From the NCBI RefSeq assembly GCF_900141845.1, contig NZ_FQZB01000005.1, positions 124,001 through 188,000 of the forward strand: a stretch of DNA of 64,000 nucleotides, written 5' to 3'. The DNA comes from Clostridium cavendishii DSM 21758. GTDB taxonomy: Bacteria > Bacillota > Clostridia > Clostridiales > Clostridiaceae. The notes beneath the pieces are model-generated. The model was not told where the DNA came from and did not search any database. It worked only from the letters and a program-made list of their open reading frames with translations. Below, in pieces: positions 43,325-51,804 of this stretch. The position numbers and the translations under genes were made by a program. Each line of letters begins with the position of its first letter. Position 1 is the first letter of the stretch.

Positions 43325-43837
43325 ATGAGAAACAAGAAAATAGTAGAAATGACTTATTCAGCACTTCTTATAGCTTTTGCTATTATTATTCCAATACAAT
43401 TTGGATTTTTGAAGATTACTATACCACCTTTTACAGCGACTATTGCAGCACATGTGCCTATATTTTTAGCTATGTTTATTTCACCTTTTGTAGGAGCTAT
43501 TGTAGGATTAGGATCTACTATAGGATTTTTGTTAGCAGGAACACCAGCTTTTGTAGTCGCAAGAGCGTCTGTTCATATATTTGTAGCATTAGTTGGTGGA
43601 ATTATGTATAAGAAAAATATTGGTTTTTTCAAAATAGTATTAGTAACAGGCTTAATACATGCTATAGGAGAAGCTATTGCAGTAATACCATTTGGATTTA
43701 CAGGGGTTAAGGTTTTAGGAATATTATCATTAGGCTTCTTTATACATCATTTTGTGGATGCATTTATAGCAATATCGCTTGTAAAAGCTATAGAAAAAGC
43801 TACAGGAAAAAGATTTGGTAAGAGTATAACTGAGTAA
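43325..43837 (+). CDS. niaX: ECF transporter substrate-binding (S) component, niacin NiaX-like
   Basis: The 170-residue membrane protein has about six helices. The N-terminal stretch AAHVPIFLAMFISPFVGAIV followed by GLGSTIGFLLAGTPAFVVARASVH resembles the niacin S component NiaX as I remember it. S components capture vitamins and share an EcfA/EcfA'/EcfT module encoded elsewhere. No vitamin gene is adjacent, so the substrate rests on sequence pattern alone. AAGGAG precedes the ATG and an operator-like dyad overlaps the promoter. Confidence 0.78.
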   Translation: MRNKKIVEMTYSALLIAFAIIIPIQFGFLKITIPPFTATIAAHVPIFLAMFISPFVGAIVGLGSTIGFLLAGTPAFVVARASVHIFVALVGGIMYKKNIGFFKIVLVTGLIHAIGEAIAVIPFGFTGVKVLGILSLGFFIHHFVDAFIAISLVKAIEKATGKRFGKSITE

Positions 43838-43850
43838 ATATGAATTTATA

Positions 43851-43929
43851 TTTAAAGGAAACTCCTACTCACGTTAGTTCGTAGGAGTGGAATTGAATTG
43901 CTAAATTTTAAATTTGTATTATTACTTGA
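43851..43929 (+). repeat. Dispersed ~75-bp intergenic repeat, copy 4
   Basis: TTTAAAGGAAACTCCTACTC, a CCTACTC/GAGTGG-type hairpin around TTCGTAGG, then GCTAAATTTTAAATTTG and TTACTTGAAG follow the same plan as the copies at 24.3 and 31.2 kb but are more diverged. Confidence 0.6.
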
Positions 43930-43979
43930 AGCACCATATTAGCCTATTTAAATACAAAGGCTTATATGGTGCTTTTTTT
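43930..43979. terminator. Terminator between niaX-like and the convergent reductase gene
   Basis: A 16-bp stem with one mismatch (43930-43945 with 43958-43973) is followed by a T-run. Confidence 0.88.
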
Positions 43980-43981
43980 GG

Positions 43982-44821
43982 TTAGATTAGGTATTTCTTT
44001 AAGGCTTCTTGCCACGTAGGAATTTTAATGTTTAAAGCTTTTTCAACCTTATTTGGATTTATATTTGAATAGCGTGGTCTTGGAGCTATAACTGCTCTAG
44101 TATCTTCAGGTAAAGGTCTAACTTCCTTTTCAATATCCAAATAATCAAAAATAAACTTAATAACATTGTCTTTAGCAGTAAAGCCATTATTTACACAATT
44201 ATAGATACCATATAGATCAGTTTCTATAAGTTTTTCTAATATATGTGATAGATCATATAAAGAAGTAGGGTTAACAATATCAGTAGAACTCATAAATGTA
44301 GGTATATTTATATTTTGAAGAACTTTTTTTACATAACAGTTATTACCTCCAAAGCACCAAGAGGTTCTTAATATAAAATATTTATTGCAAAGAGTTTGTA
44401 TTAATTTTTCGCCTGCTAATTTTGATTTTGCGTACATATTTGTAGGTTCACATTTATCTGTTTCAATAAAACTATAATTTTCGTCTAATTGACTTTTGGA
44501 TGCTTCACCATAAACATAGCCTGAGGATATATACACTAAAGGTATATTTAGTAGGTTAGAAACAGAGGCAATGTTTAATGTTCCAAGAGTATTAGTCTCA
44601 TAAGCATCCTTTTCATTTTGCTCACAAAAGTCAATGTCTCCAATTCCAGCGGCTTGTACAATGATTTCTGGGGAAAGTTTTTTTATAGTAAGTAAAACAT
44701 TATCCCTATTTCGTATATCAAGCAGTTCTTTACTTAAACCTATTACTGAATGGGTTTTAGATAAATGATTATAGAGAAAATGTCCTATATTTCCTCTAGG
44801 TCCTAAAACTAAAATTTTCAT
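43982..44821 (-). CDS. RmlD-like dTDP-4-dehydrorhamnose reductase family (extended SDR)
   Basis: About 279 residues. The Rossmann motif is MKILVLGPRGNIGHFL. The active-site YxxxK appears as YAKSKLAGE, with ISSGYVYG before it and DIVNPTSLYDLS matching the RmlD substrate region. Family members make nucleotide-activated deoxysugars, or are regulators of methionine adenosyltransferase in other organisms. No rml gene neighbours it, so the substrate is open. The start is ATG 44821 on the minus strand with GAGGTGA 6 bases upstream. Confidence 0.82.
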   Translation of the reverse strand: MKILVLGPRGNIGHFLYNHLSKTHSVIGLSKELLDIRNRDNVLLTIKKLSPEIIVQAAGIGDIDFCEQNEKDAYETNTLGTLNIASVSNLLNIPLVYISSGYVYGEASKSQLDENYSFIETDKCEPTNMYAKSKLAGEKLIQTLCNKYFILRTSWCFGGNNCYVKKVLQNINIPTFMSSTDIVNPTSLYDLSHILEKLIETDLYGIYNCVNNGFTAKDNVIKFIFDYLDIEKEVRPLPEDTRAVIAPRPRYSNINPNKVEKALNIKIPTWQEALKKYLI

Positions 44822-44994
44822 AATTCTCACCTCATATACTTTTGTTTAAGGCATATTGTAGAAAATAAAATCTATTATTTTTTATAATGTGTATAAATGC
44901 CCATAATAAATTATATGAAAGATAGTAGGTTTTTATTGACAAAAAAATAAGTATTATTTATATTTAGTGGTAACGGCTATGAGGGGGTGTTTTT

Positions 44995-47289
44995 TTGAAT
45001 AAAAATGAAATACTTAAGTTAGAGCAAGAAAATCTCAGAGAAATGAGGCTTTGGCTTAAAGAAGAACAAATAAAAATATCAAAAGATGAAGAACAACTAA
45101 AAGATAAAATAGTAAGTCTTAGAAAGGCATCTAAGGGAAGTTATAGTGAAGAACTTGAGACTTCAACTAAATTATATAATATAGTCAGCAAGAATGTAGA
45201 AAATTATAAAGAAGCATATGATAATCCTTATTTTGCTAAAATAGATTTTAGAGAATATAGAAAAGAAAAAGAGAGTTTTTATATAGGTAAATTTGGTCTT
45301 GGTGATATGGCAACTGGTGATGAGAAAGTAATAGATTGGAGAGCGCCTATAGCAGACTTATATTATAGTGGTACTCAAGGAGAAGCATACTATAGGGCGC
45401 CTATAGGTGTTATTGAGGGTGAATTATCCTTAAAGAGAAAATTTCTATATAAGGATAATGATATTAAGGAATGTTTTGATGAAGGTATTAATGAAATTAT
45501 ATTAAAGGCAGGTATTGGGGATGAAGAGGGTAATGCACTAATAGATGAATTCCTTAAAATCAACCTAGAAGAAAGTACAGGAAGTAAGCTTAAGGAAGTA
45601 GTTGCAACTATTCAAAAAGAACAAAATGATATAATAAGGGCTGATAAGACTTCACCTCTTATAGTTCAAGGATCTGCTGGTTCTGGAAAGACTACTGTAG
45701 CTCTTCATAGGTTAGCTTATCTTTTATATAGGTATAAGGATACTTTAACTGGAGAGGATATATTAGTAGTAGCTCCTAATAAGTTATTTTTAGATTATAT
45801 ATCTGAAGTTTTACCTAATTTAGGAGTAGATAAAGTTAATCAAAAGACTTTTGAACAAATAGTTATGGAAAAACTAAAATTAAAAGCTAAGGTAATAACA
45901 AAAGATAAGAAACTAGCAGATATTTTAGAAGGAAAAGATGAACTTGAAACTAAATATCTTTTAAATGAGAGTAAGGTTAAAGGGTCTTTAATTTTCAAGC
46001 AGATGATGGATAGATATCTTAGAATATTAGAAAGACAAGATAGTAATGTAGAAAATATAACAGTCATGGGTTATAAGCTTTTTGAAAGTAGTGAAATAAA
46101 AAGATTATTTACTAAAGATTTAATACATTTTCCAATAAATAAAAGAAAAGATGAAATAAAAAGATATTTCTCTTTAAAATTGAATGAAAAAATATATAGT
46201 GTAATTGAAAAGGTAGATTTTCAGTATGAATATCAAATTGCTAGAATTAAAAAGCAATTAGAAGATGGTCCAGAAAGAAGAGCAAAGCTTATAGAAATTT
46301 ATGATGAAAGAGATGCTCTAAAGAAAGATATAACTATAAATGGTAAAAAAGAGTTTGAAGAATATTTTAATAATTGGAAGGAAATAAATACAGCAAATCT
46401 TTATGGCAATTTTTTTGAAAATGAGAGTATATTTACAGAAGCTAATGGAGGTATGATTCCGGAAAAATTAGCAAATTATATAAAAGAAAAAGTAAAGAAT
46501 AATATAGAAAATGATATAGTAGATTCAGATGATTTGGCAGCTATGCTATATTTAAAATTTAAAATAGAAGGACTTTCAGAAAAGGAACAATTGAAACATA
46601 TAGTAATAGATGAAGCACAGGATTATTCATTATTTCAACTTTACGTAGTTAATATGCTTTGTCTTGGAAATTCATTAACAATAGTAGGAGATTTAGGTCA
46701 GGGAATATATTCTTATAAGGGAATTAATGATTGGAACGATGTAATAGAAGGTGTTTTTAATTCTAAGGCCACTTACACAGCATTAACTCAAAGCTACAGA
46801 TCAACTATAGAAATTATAAGATATGCAAACAAAGTTCTAGAAAAACAAAAAAATAGTTTAAAGCCTGCTAAACCAGTTTTAAGACATGGGAGAGATCCAC
46901 AAAGCATAAGTTATGAAACAACAAAGGAGTTTTGTGAAAAATTAGACGATATAACGGCTGGAATTTTAGCTGAAGAGAAAAGGTCTATAGCTATTATAGG
47001 TAGAACCTTTGGTGAATGTAAGAAAATAAAAGAAGCAACTAAAAAGTATTCTACTTACAATTGGAAGCTTGTAAAAGAAGCGGATAAGGATTTTAAATTA
47101 GATCTTATAATTATTCCTTCCTATTTAACAAAGGGATTAGAATTTGATTGTTCAATAATTTATAATGGAAGTAATGAGATTTATTCTGATAATGAACTAG
47201 ATAAAAAATTATTATATGTATCTCTTACAAGAGCTCTTCATTATGAATACTTATTTTTTAAAGGTGAAAAATCCACCTTGTTAGTGTAA
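44995..47289 (+). CDS. helD: HelD-type ATPase (UvrD/Rep-related RNA polymerase recycling factor)
   Basis: The 764-residue protein has an N-terminal coiled coil (1-75) for RNA polymerase binding and a superfamily-1 ATPase core. The Walker A motif is GSAGSGKTT at 226-234, motif II is IDEAQDYS, the later QSYRST and the C-terminal YVSLTRAL are also clear. HelD releases stalled RNA polymerase using ATP. It starts with TTG, with GAGGGGGTG about 7 bases before; no in-frame ATG is near. The gene is monocistronic. Confidence 0.92.
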   Translation: MNKNEILKLEQENLREMRLWLKEEQIKISKDEEQLKDKIVSLRKASKGSYSEELETSTKLYNIVSKNVENYKEAYDNPYFAKIDFREYRKEKESFYIGKFGLGDMATGDEKVIDWRAPIADLYYSGTQGEAYYRAPIGVIEGELSLKRKFLYKDNDIKECFDEGINEIILKAGIGDEEGNALIDEFLKINLEESTGSKLKEVVATIQKEQNDIIRADKTSPLIVQGSAGSGKTTVALHRLAYLLYRYKDTLTGEDILVVAPNKLFLDYISEVLPNLGVDKVNQKTFEQIVMEKLKLKAKVITKDKKLADILEGKDELETKYLLNESKVKGSLIFKQMMDRYLRILERQDSNVENITVMGYKLFESSEIKRLFTKDLIHFPINKRKDEIKRYFSLKLNEKIYSVIEKVDFQYEYQIARIKKQLEDGPERRAKLIEIYDERDALKKDITINGKKEFEEYFNNWKEINTANLYGNFFENESIFTEANGGMIPEKLANYIKEKVKNNIENDIVDSDDLAAMLYLKFKIEGLSEKEQLKHIVIDEAQDYSLFQLYVVNMLCLGNSLTIVGDLGQGIYSYKGINDWNDVIEGVFNSKATYTALTQSYRSTIEIIRYANKVLEKQKNSLKPAKPVLRHGRDPQSISYETTKEFCEKLDDITAGILAEEKRSIAIIGRTFGECKKIKEATKKYSTYNWKLVKEADKDFKLDLIIIPSYLTKGLEFDCSIIYNGSNEIYSDNELDKKLLYVSLTRALHYEYLFFKGEKSTLLV

Positions 47290-47404
47290 TATTGAAAATT
47301 TGGTACTCCTATGCTACAATTTACCTGTTGGAAAGAAATATATATTGAAGGGAGGTTGCTGACCTTATTTATGCTTTTTATTATGAAAAGGTCGGTGATA
47401 TGAT

Positions 47405-48577
47405 ATGGCATCAGAAATTTTAAAAGAAAATATACATTGGGTTGGAGTTAAAGATCCTGAGCTTAGAATATTCGATATTATAATGGAAACAAAGAGAGGT
47501 ACTACTTATAACTCTTACTTAATAGATGATGAAAAGATAGCAGTTGTTGATACTGTTAAAAATGGATTTTACGATGAATTTAAAGAAAATTTAACTGGAA
47601 TTATAAAGGACAGAAAAGTAGATTATGTAATAGTTCAACATACAGAATTAGATCATAGTGGCTCGCTTATAAAATTGTTAAAAGATTATCCAGAAGCAAC
47701 AATAGTTTCTTCAAAGGCTGCAATGAATTATTTAAAGAATATATTAAATAAAGATTTTAAATGGATAGAAGCAAAAGAAGATTTACTTCTAGGTAAAACT
47801 ACCCTTAAATTTATATCAGCACCAAATTTACATTGGCCAGATACTATATTTACTCATATAGAAGATTTAGGAATAATGTTTACTTGTGATTTTACAGGAT
47901 GTCATTATTGCCCAGATGGTAACATAATGAGTGTAGGTGGAAATGATTATTTAGAAGAAATGAAATATTATTTTGATGTAATTATGGGACCATTTAAAAG
48001 ATTTGTAAATCAAGCGTTAGATAAAATAAAAGATAAGAATATAGAAATAATGGCTCCAAGTCATGGACCGATACATGTAGGAACTAGTGATAAGTTCTTA
48101 AATCTTTATAGAGAATGGGCTAAATTACCAGTTGTAGAAGAAAAAAATGTACAAATTTTTTATATTTCAGCCTATGGAAATACAGAAGAAATGGCAGAGT
48201 TTTTGAAGAGTCAAATAGAAGCAAAAGGAATAAAAGCTTGCGTACATGAAATAACATCTATGAGTTTAGAAAAGGCTGTAGAACTTGTAGAAGGAAGTTC
48301 AGGTTTCTTAATAGGTTCTCCAACTATAAATCAAGATGCTGTTAAACCATCATGGGATTTGTTAAGTTTAATTAATCCAATAGTTAATAGAGGAAAGATT
48401 GCAGGAGCATTTGGTTCTTTTGGATGGAGCGGAGAAGGAGTTCCTATGCTTACTGAAAGGCTTAAATCTTTAAAGCTTAAGGTAGTAGATCCAGGTCTTA
48501 AATTTGCATTTGTACCTTCAGAAGAAGATTTTAAAAATGCAGAAGAATTTGCTCAAAATTTTATTAATATGCTATAA
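47405..48577 (+). CDS. fprA: Flavodiiron protein (FprA, A-type flavoprotein)
   Basis: The 390-residue protein has an N-terminal metallo-beta-lactamase-like diiron domain and a C-terminal flavodoxin domain. Diiron ligands include His79, Glu81, Asp83 and His84 in HTELDHSG, plus CDFTGCHYC and SHGPIH. The flavodoxin FMN loop is ISAYGNTEEMA. In anaerobes it reduces oxygen to water or nitric oxide to nitrous oxide and protects oxygen-labile enzymes such as the [FeFe] hydrogenase 12 kb upstream. GGTGATAT lies ahead of the ATG; a terminator follows. Confidence 0.95.
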   Translation: MASEILKENIHWVGVKDPELRIFDIIMETKRGTTYNSYLIDDEKIAVVDTVKNGFYDEFKENLTGIIKDRKVDYVIVQHTELDHSGSLIKLLKDYPEATIVSSKAAMNYLKNILNKDFKWIEAKEDLLLGKTTLKFISAPNLHWPDTIFTHIEDLGIMFTCDFTGCHYCPDGNIMSVGGNDYLEEMKYYFDVIMGPFKRFVNQALDKIKDKNIEIMAPSHGPIHVGTSDKFLNLYREWAKLPVVEEKNVQIFYISAYGNTEEMAEFLKSQIEAKGIKACVHEITSMSLEKAVELVEGSSGFLIGSPTINQDAVKPSWDLLSLINPIVNRGKIAGAFGSFGWSGEGVPMLTERLKSLKLKVVDPGLKFAFVPSEEDFKNAEEFAQNFINML

Positions 48578-48581
48578 TAAT

Positions 48582-48605
48582 AAAGGGTGCCATATGGCAC
48601 CTTTT
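48582..48605 (+). terminator. Terminator after fprA
   Basis: GGTGCCAT/ATGGCACC is followed by TTTT. Confidence 0.8.
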
Positions 48606-48686
48606 AAAGGTTTAATAAAAATTTTTAAAAAATATGAGTTTATATTTTAAAAAAGTGAATATATATTATTGAAAGGTGAGATAAAG

Positions 48687-48941
48687 ATGGAAGAAAAGCA
48701 AATAATGGTATTTAAAAATGAAGATGGAAATAAGGTAGAGTTTGAGGTTGTTGCTAAAATATTTTTAGAAGAGAGAGAAAAAGAATACATAATATTAGCT
48801 TCATTGGAAGATGATGCGAATGAGGATGATGCATTTGTATTTAGAGTTGACGAAATAGAAGGAAATTTAGAATATAATTTAGTAGAAGATACCAAAGAAT
48901 TTGAAGAAGTAAAAAAAGAATATGAGAAATCATTAAAGTAA
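48687..48941 (+). CDS. DUF1292 protein
   Basis: About 84 residues, very acidic. FKNEDGNKVEFEVVAKIFLE, EYIILAS and the DDAFVFRVDE segment are the DUF1292 pattern seen across Firmicutes, in genes often near yrvE or holliday-junction genes. Function is unknown. The start is ATG 48687 with AAAGGTGAG upstream. It is 18 bp before another acidic protein gene and probably co-transcribed. Confidence 0.85.
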   Translation: MEEKQIMVFKNEDGNKVEFEVVAKIFLEEREKEYIILASLEDDANEDDAFVFRVDEIEGNLEYNLVEDTKEFEEVKKEYEKSLK

Positions 48942-48959
48942 TTCAAGGAGATGTAAAAT

Positions 48960-49358
48960 ATGAAAAGTGCAGAAATAATAAAGTTTTTAACTGAAAATGA
49001 ATTGTCAGAAGTTGAAGAGGTAAAATACAAATCGAAGCTTTTAGTTGTAAAATTCTATTATGATTTTGATCAAGCGGAAATAGAAGCAGCTAAAGCATAC
49101 GCTAATGAAGAAAGTGATTATGATGTAGATAGTAAAGAATGGATTGCAGAATATGTTATTCCATATTTAAATGATTTAGCTATTGATAATGTTGGAGAGA
49201 TAGTTGAAGAAGCTATGGAAAATTTTGAAGTTGAGGGTCAATTTGTAGCATTTGATATAGATTTAAACAATTATACTTATAACGAATTCTTAGTTGTATT
49301 TGGAAGTGAAGACCAAGCAATAGATTTAGATGAAGTAATGGATGATCTTAATTTATAG
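48960..49358 (+). CDS. Acidic conserved protein of unknown function
   Basis: The 132-residue protein is strongly acidic (many Glu/Asp), with no membrane segment or signal peptide. I do not recognise a domain; alternating strands and helices suggest one small globular domain (KLLVVKFYYDF, VEGQFVAFDIDLNNYTYNEF). It has AAGGAGATG before the ATG and forms a two-gene unit with the DUF1292 gene. Confidence 0.75.
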   Translation: MKSAEIIKFLTENELSEVEEVKYKSKLLVVKFYYDFDQAEIEAAKAYANEESDYDVDSKEWIAEYVIPYLNDLAIDNVGEIVEEAMENFEVEGQFVAFDIDLNNYTYNEFLVVFGSEDQAIDLDEVMDDLNL

Positions 49359-49374
49359 ACAATATATTACATTT

Positions 49375-49449
49375 GAGTTTAAATTTAGATTTTTAATTAT
49401 TAAATTTATATGTATTTATTCGAATAAAATGAGAAAGAGTTTCCTTTTA
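49375..49449 (-). repeat. Dispersed ~75-bp intergenic repeat, copy 5 (reverse orientation)
   Basis: Read on the minus strand it begins AAAAGGAAACTCTTTCTCAT and contains TTATTCGAATAAATA, as in the other copies; the distal half is diverged. It lies directly upstream of the 6S RNA promoter. Confidence 0.6.
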
Positions 49450-49456
49450 AAAAGTA

Positions 49457-49484
49457 TTGATTTATAAAAAATATATGCTATAAT
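49457..49484 (+). promoter_or_regulatory. Promoter of the 6S RNA gene
   Basis: TTGATT (49457-49462) and TATAAT (49479-49484) with a 16-bp spacer put the start near 49491. Confidence 0.65.
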
Positions 49485-49491
49485 AAATTTA

Positions 49492-49700
49492 TAAAAATCC
49501 TGAGATGTGCGCGTAGCTTATAGTTTCAACCTACATTATTCATACGGGATTTGCAAAATTTTCTCATATGTCGGACTTCAAGTTTTTTACTTCACTTATG
49601 TGACAGAAGATGACAGAAAAGAGATGAGCGAAACCCACCTGCGAGGAGCAGGTATGAATTTATAAGTGAGACGGCATGTTGGGACTTTATATTAATAGGA
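49492..49700 (+). ncRNA. ssrS: 6S RNA
   Basis: This ~200-base gene without a coding frame begins AAAATCCTGAGATGTGCGCG and ends GACGGCATGTTGGGACT; the two ends pair as the closing stem of 6S RNA (CCTGAGATGTGC with GCATGTTGGGA). The middle has the unpaired bulge and side hairpins (for example CCTGCGAGGAGCAGG) expected of 6S. Such RNAs mimic an open promoter and hold sigma-A RNA polymerase. A good promoter precedes it and a terminator follows. Exact ends are estimates. Confidence 0.75.
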
Positions 49701-49708
49701 ATTATAAA

Positions 49709-49740
49709 AAGCCTCTAGATTATAATAGAGACTTTTTTTA
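49709..49740 (+). terminator. Terminator of the 6S RNA gene
   Basis: CCTCTA/TAGAGA-type stem is flanked by AAAAAG and CTTTTTTT. Confidence 0.75.
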
Positions 49741-49850
49741 TGTCTAGGAATTTGTAAAATTAATTATAAGTATGTATTCATTAATATAAGTGTTTTAGTA
49801 TATTATATATAATAATAAATCTTGTGAATTTTTTATTTTTTTAAAATTTT

Positions 49851-49919
49851 AAGTGGTATTATATAATTTTCTATGAGTTGAATTTATTCAGGACACGAGA
49901 AAATCATATAATACCACTT
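49851..49919. repeat. Long inverted repeat (22-bp arms)
   Basis: Arms 49851-49872 and 49898-49919 match at 21 of 22 positions around a 25-base loop. It lies downstream of the minus-strand Spo0E-like gene, so it may be that gene's terminator, but the T-run is weak. Confidence 0.6.
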
Positions 49920-49941
49920 TCATCTTTATTAAGCAATTTTA

Positions 49942-50145
49942 TTAAGCAATTTTTTTTCTTGTAATATAATATGCTTCCTTTTTTTTATGTTTAGTATAAG
50001 AGTATTTTTGATACTTAGTTATAAATATATCTAGATCTTGGCTTAATTGAACTATAATTGTATTTGTTGGATTTAAAAATATAAGTAATGTGTTTAATAA
50101 AAATTTTCTCAAAGCTATTTTTCTTTTTAATTCTCTTAGTCTCAT
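49942..50145 (-). CDS. Spo0E-like aspartyl-phosphate phosphatase
   Basis: The 67-residue small helical protein has LNPTNTIIVQLSQDLDIFITKY carrying the SQxLDxxI signature of Spo0E-like phosphatases, which remove phosphate from Spo0A and so delay sporulation. The N-terminal RLRELKRKIALRKF forms the first helix, and the tail is very basic. GGGGG lies 7 bases before the ATG. It is divergent from the DUF896/hprK side, and the intervening 315 bp hold two tandem DnaA boxes. Confidence 0.7.
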   Translation of the reverse strand: MRLRELKRKIALRKFLLNTLLIFLNPTNTIIVQLSQDLDIFITKYQKYSYTKHKKKEAYYITRKKIA

Positions 50146-50298
50146 AATATATCCCCCTGAAACTCTAGAAATGTTATTTATATGTTAACTATAGTATTAT
50201 TATAACAAAAAAAGTAAAAAAGTAAAAAAATTTCCTTATACAATATTTTACAAAAAAATGTAAAAAGATATGTTTACGTATATAAATATCTAAAAAAA

Positions 50299-50318
50299 TT
50301 ATGCACAGATTATCCACA
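50299..50318 (+). promoter_or_regulatory. Two tandem DnaA boxes
   Basis: TTATGCACA (50299-50307) and TTATCCACA (50310-50318) are perfect DnaA-box sequences in the same orientation, 11 bp (about one helical turn) apart. They lie between the Spo0E-like gene and the DUF896/hprK genes, far from any visible dnaA. Confidence 0.7.
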
Positions 50319-50460
50319 AACATCTTAGAAATGTAGAAAAATGAATACATGGAAAAAAATGTAAATGTAGAAATTTAGCAAAATAATTTTTAGTTGATAA
50401 AATTTCTTCTGGAAGGTAAAATAAAAATTGAAGGATAATAAAAGACAAGGAGATATTAGA

Positions 50461-50631
50461 ATGAAAATAGATGAATTAATAGAAAGAATAAATTTTTTAT
50501 ATAAAAAGAGTAAAGAAGAAGGATTAACATCTGAAGAAAAACTTGAGCAAGAAAAATTAAGAAGACAATATATAGATAATGTAAAGGGAAATTTTAGAGT
50601 ACAATTGCAAGGTATAAAACCTAAGAATTAA
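50461..50631 (+). CDS. DUF896 (YnzC-like) protein
   Basis: The 56-residue helical hairpin protein: MKIDELIERINFLYKKSKEE, GLTSEEKLEQEKLRRQYID and FRVQLQGIKP are the DUF896 consensus. The B. subtilis relative YnzC/YneB region is tied to the SOS gene yneA, but its role is unclear. AAGGAGAT precedes the ATG; hprK begins 26 bp later, so they are likely co-transcribed. Confidence 0.92.
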   Translation: MKIDELIERINFLYKKSKEEGLTSEEKLEQEKLRRQYIDNVKGNFRVQLQGIKPKN

Positions 50632-50657
50632 GAGAAGGGGAAAATGGGTGAGTACTT

Positions 50658-51569
50658 ATGAATGTTACAGTCGAAAGGTTAATACACGATTTTGATTTAG
50701 AAGTATTAATAGAAGGAGATAAAAATGTCTCTATAAATGTTAGTGATATAAATAGACCAGGACTTCAATTGGCTGGATTTTACAATTATTTTGCGCCAGA
50801 AAGAATTCAGGTTATTGGTAAGGCTGAGTGGAGTTTTTTAGAGGATATGGCTGTAGATGTTAGAAAGAAGAGACTCAGTAAGTTTTTTTCTTTCAATATT
50901 AGTTGCGTAATAATAACTAGAGAGCTAGAACCTCATGATGATTTTTTAAAATATGCTAAGAAAAACAACACTTGGATTTTAAGAAGTAGAATGATGACTA
51001 CAAAATTTATGAGTAAACTTACTATATATTTAGCTGACAAAATGGCACCAGAAACAAGACTTCATGGAGTTTTACTAGATGTTTATGGTATAGGTATGAT
51101 GATAACTGGAGAAAGTGGAATAGGAAAAAGTGAAGTTGCTTTGGAGCTTATAAAAAGAGGACATAGACTAGTAACTGATGATGCTGTTGATATAAGAGAA
51201 ATTGATGGTGAACTTATAGGTACAAGCCCTCAAATAACTTTTGGTATGCTAGAAGTTAGAGGAATGGGAATAATAGATGTATCAGCCCTATATGGATTAA
51301 GTTCAGTAATAGCTTCTAAAGAAATAAAGATAGTTATACATTTTGAACATTGGAAAGATGATGGTGATTATGATAGGCTTGGCATAAATGCAGAATATAT
51401 GGATGTATTAGGTGTTAAGGTAAGAAAATTAACAATACCTATAAGACCAGGAAGAAATATAGCAGTAATTATAGAAGCAGCGGCGGCTAATTATAGATAT
51501 AGTCTAATGTCAGATGTAACACCAGTAGATATAATTGAAAGTAGAATGAATAAATTTTCGGGTAATTAA
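50658..51569 (+). CDS. hprK: HPr kinase/phosphorylase
   Basis: The 303-residue bifunctional enzyme phosphorylates or dephosphorylates Ser46 of HPr and so controls carbon catabolite repression. The N-terminal domain (1-130) is followed by the kinase domain with Walker A GESGIGKS (151-158), GHRLVTDDAVDI and the C-terminal signature around LEVRGMGIIDV. Length and order are standard. It closes a short operon with the DUF896 gene, ended by the terminator at 51588. No lgt or ptsH neighbour is seen. Confidence 0.97.
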   Translation: MNVTVERLIHDFDLEVLIEGDKNVSINVSDINRPGLQLAGFYNYFAPERIQVIGKAEWSFLEDMAVDVRKKRLSKFFSFNISCVIITRELEPHDDFLKYAKKNNTWILRSRMMTTKFMSKLTIYLADKMAPETRLHGVLLDVYGIGMMITGESGIGKSEVALELIKRGHRLVTDDAVDIREIDGELIGTSPQITFGMLEVRGMGIIDVSALYGLSSVIASKEIKIVIHFEHWKDDGDYDRLGINAEYMDVLGVKVRKLTIPIRPGRNIAVIIEAAAANYRYSLMSDVTPVDIIESRMNKFSGN

Positions 51570-51587
51570 TTATAATATATTATTAAA

Positions 51588-51622
51588 AGATAGACCAAAA
51601 TTTGAATTTTGGTCTATTTTTT
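51588..51622 (+). terminator. Terminator after hprK
   Basis: AGACCAAAAT/AATTTTGGTCT-type stem is followed by seven T. Confidence 0.9.
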
Positions 51623-51804
51623 TGTTATACAAGACATTATAAAACTATTTATAGATATAAGTTGTTTTATATTATGATTTAAATATTATAAAAAGAGTAA
51701 TATCCATAGTTATAAGGTCTAAAATCTTCCTTTTTGAATGGTAAAGAGTAATTTTTATATACCTTGCATATAATACTATCATCTTTATATAAAAGGTGGA
51801 TAGT

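Noticed and set aside
47372..47407. Possible tiny leader frame ending at the fprA start (MLFIMKRSVI)
   Set aside because: The only GGAGG upstream is badly spaced. The overlap with fprA could allow coupling, but ten codons alone are not evidence.
50299..50318. DnaA boxes as a replication origin
   Set aside because: Only two boxes, no AT-rich unwinding unit with further boxes, and no dnaA/dnaN nearby; better seen as a regulatory or titration site.
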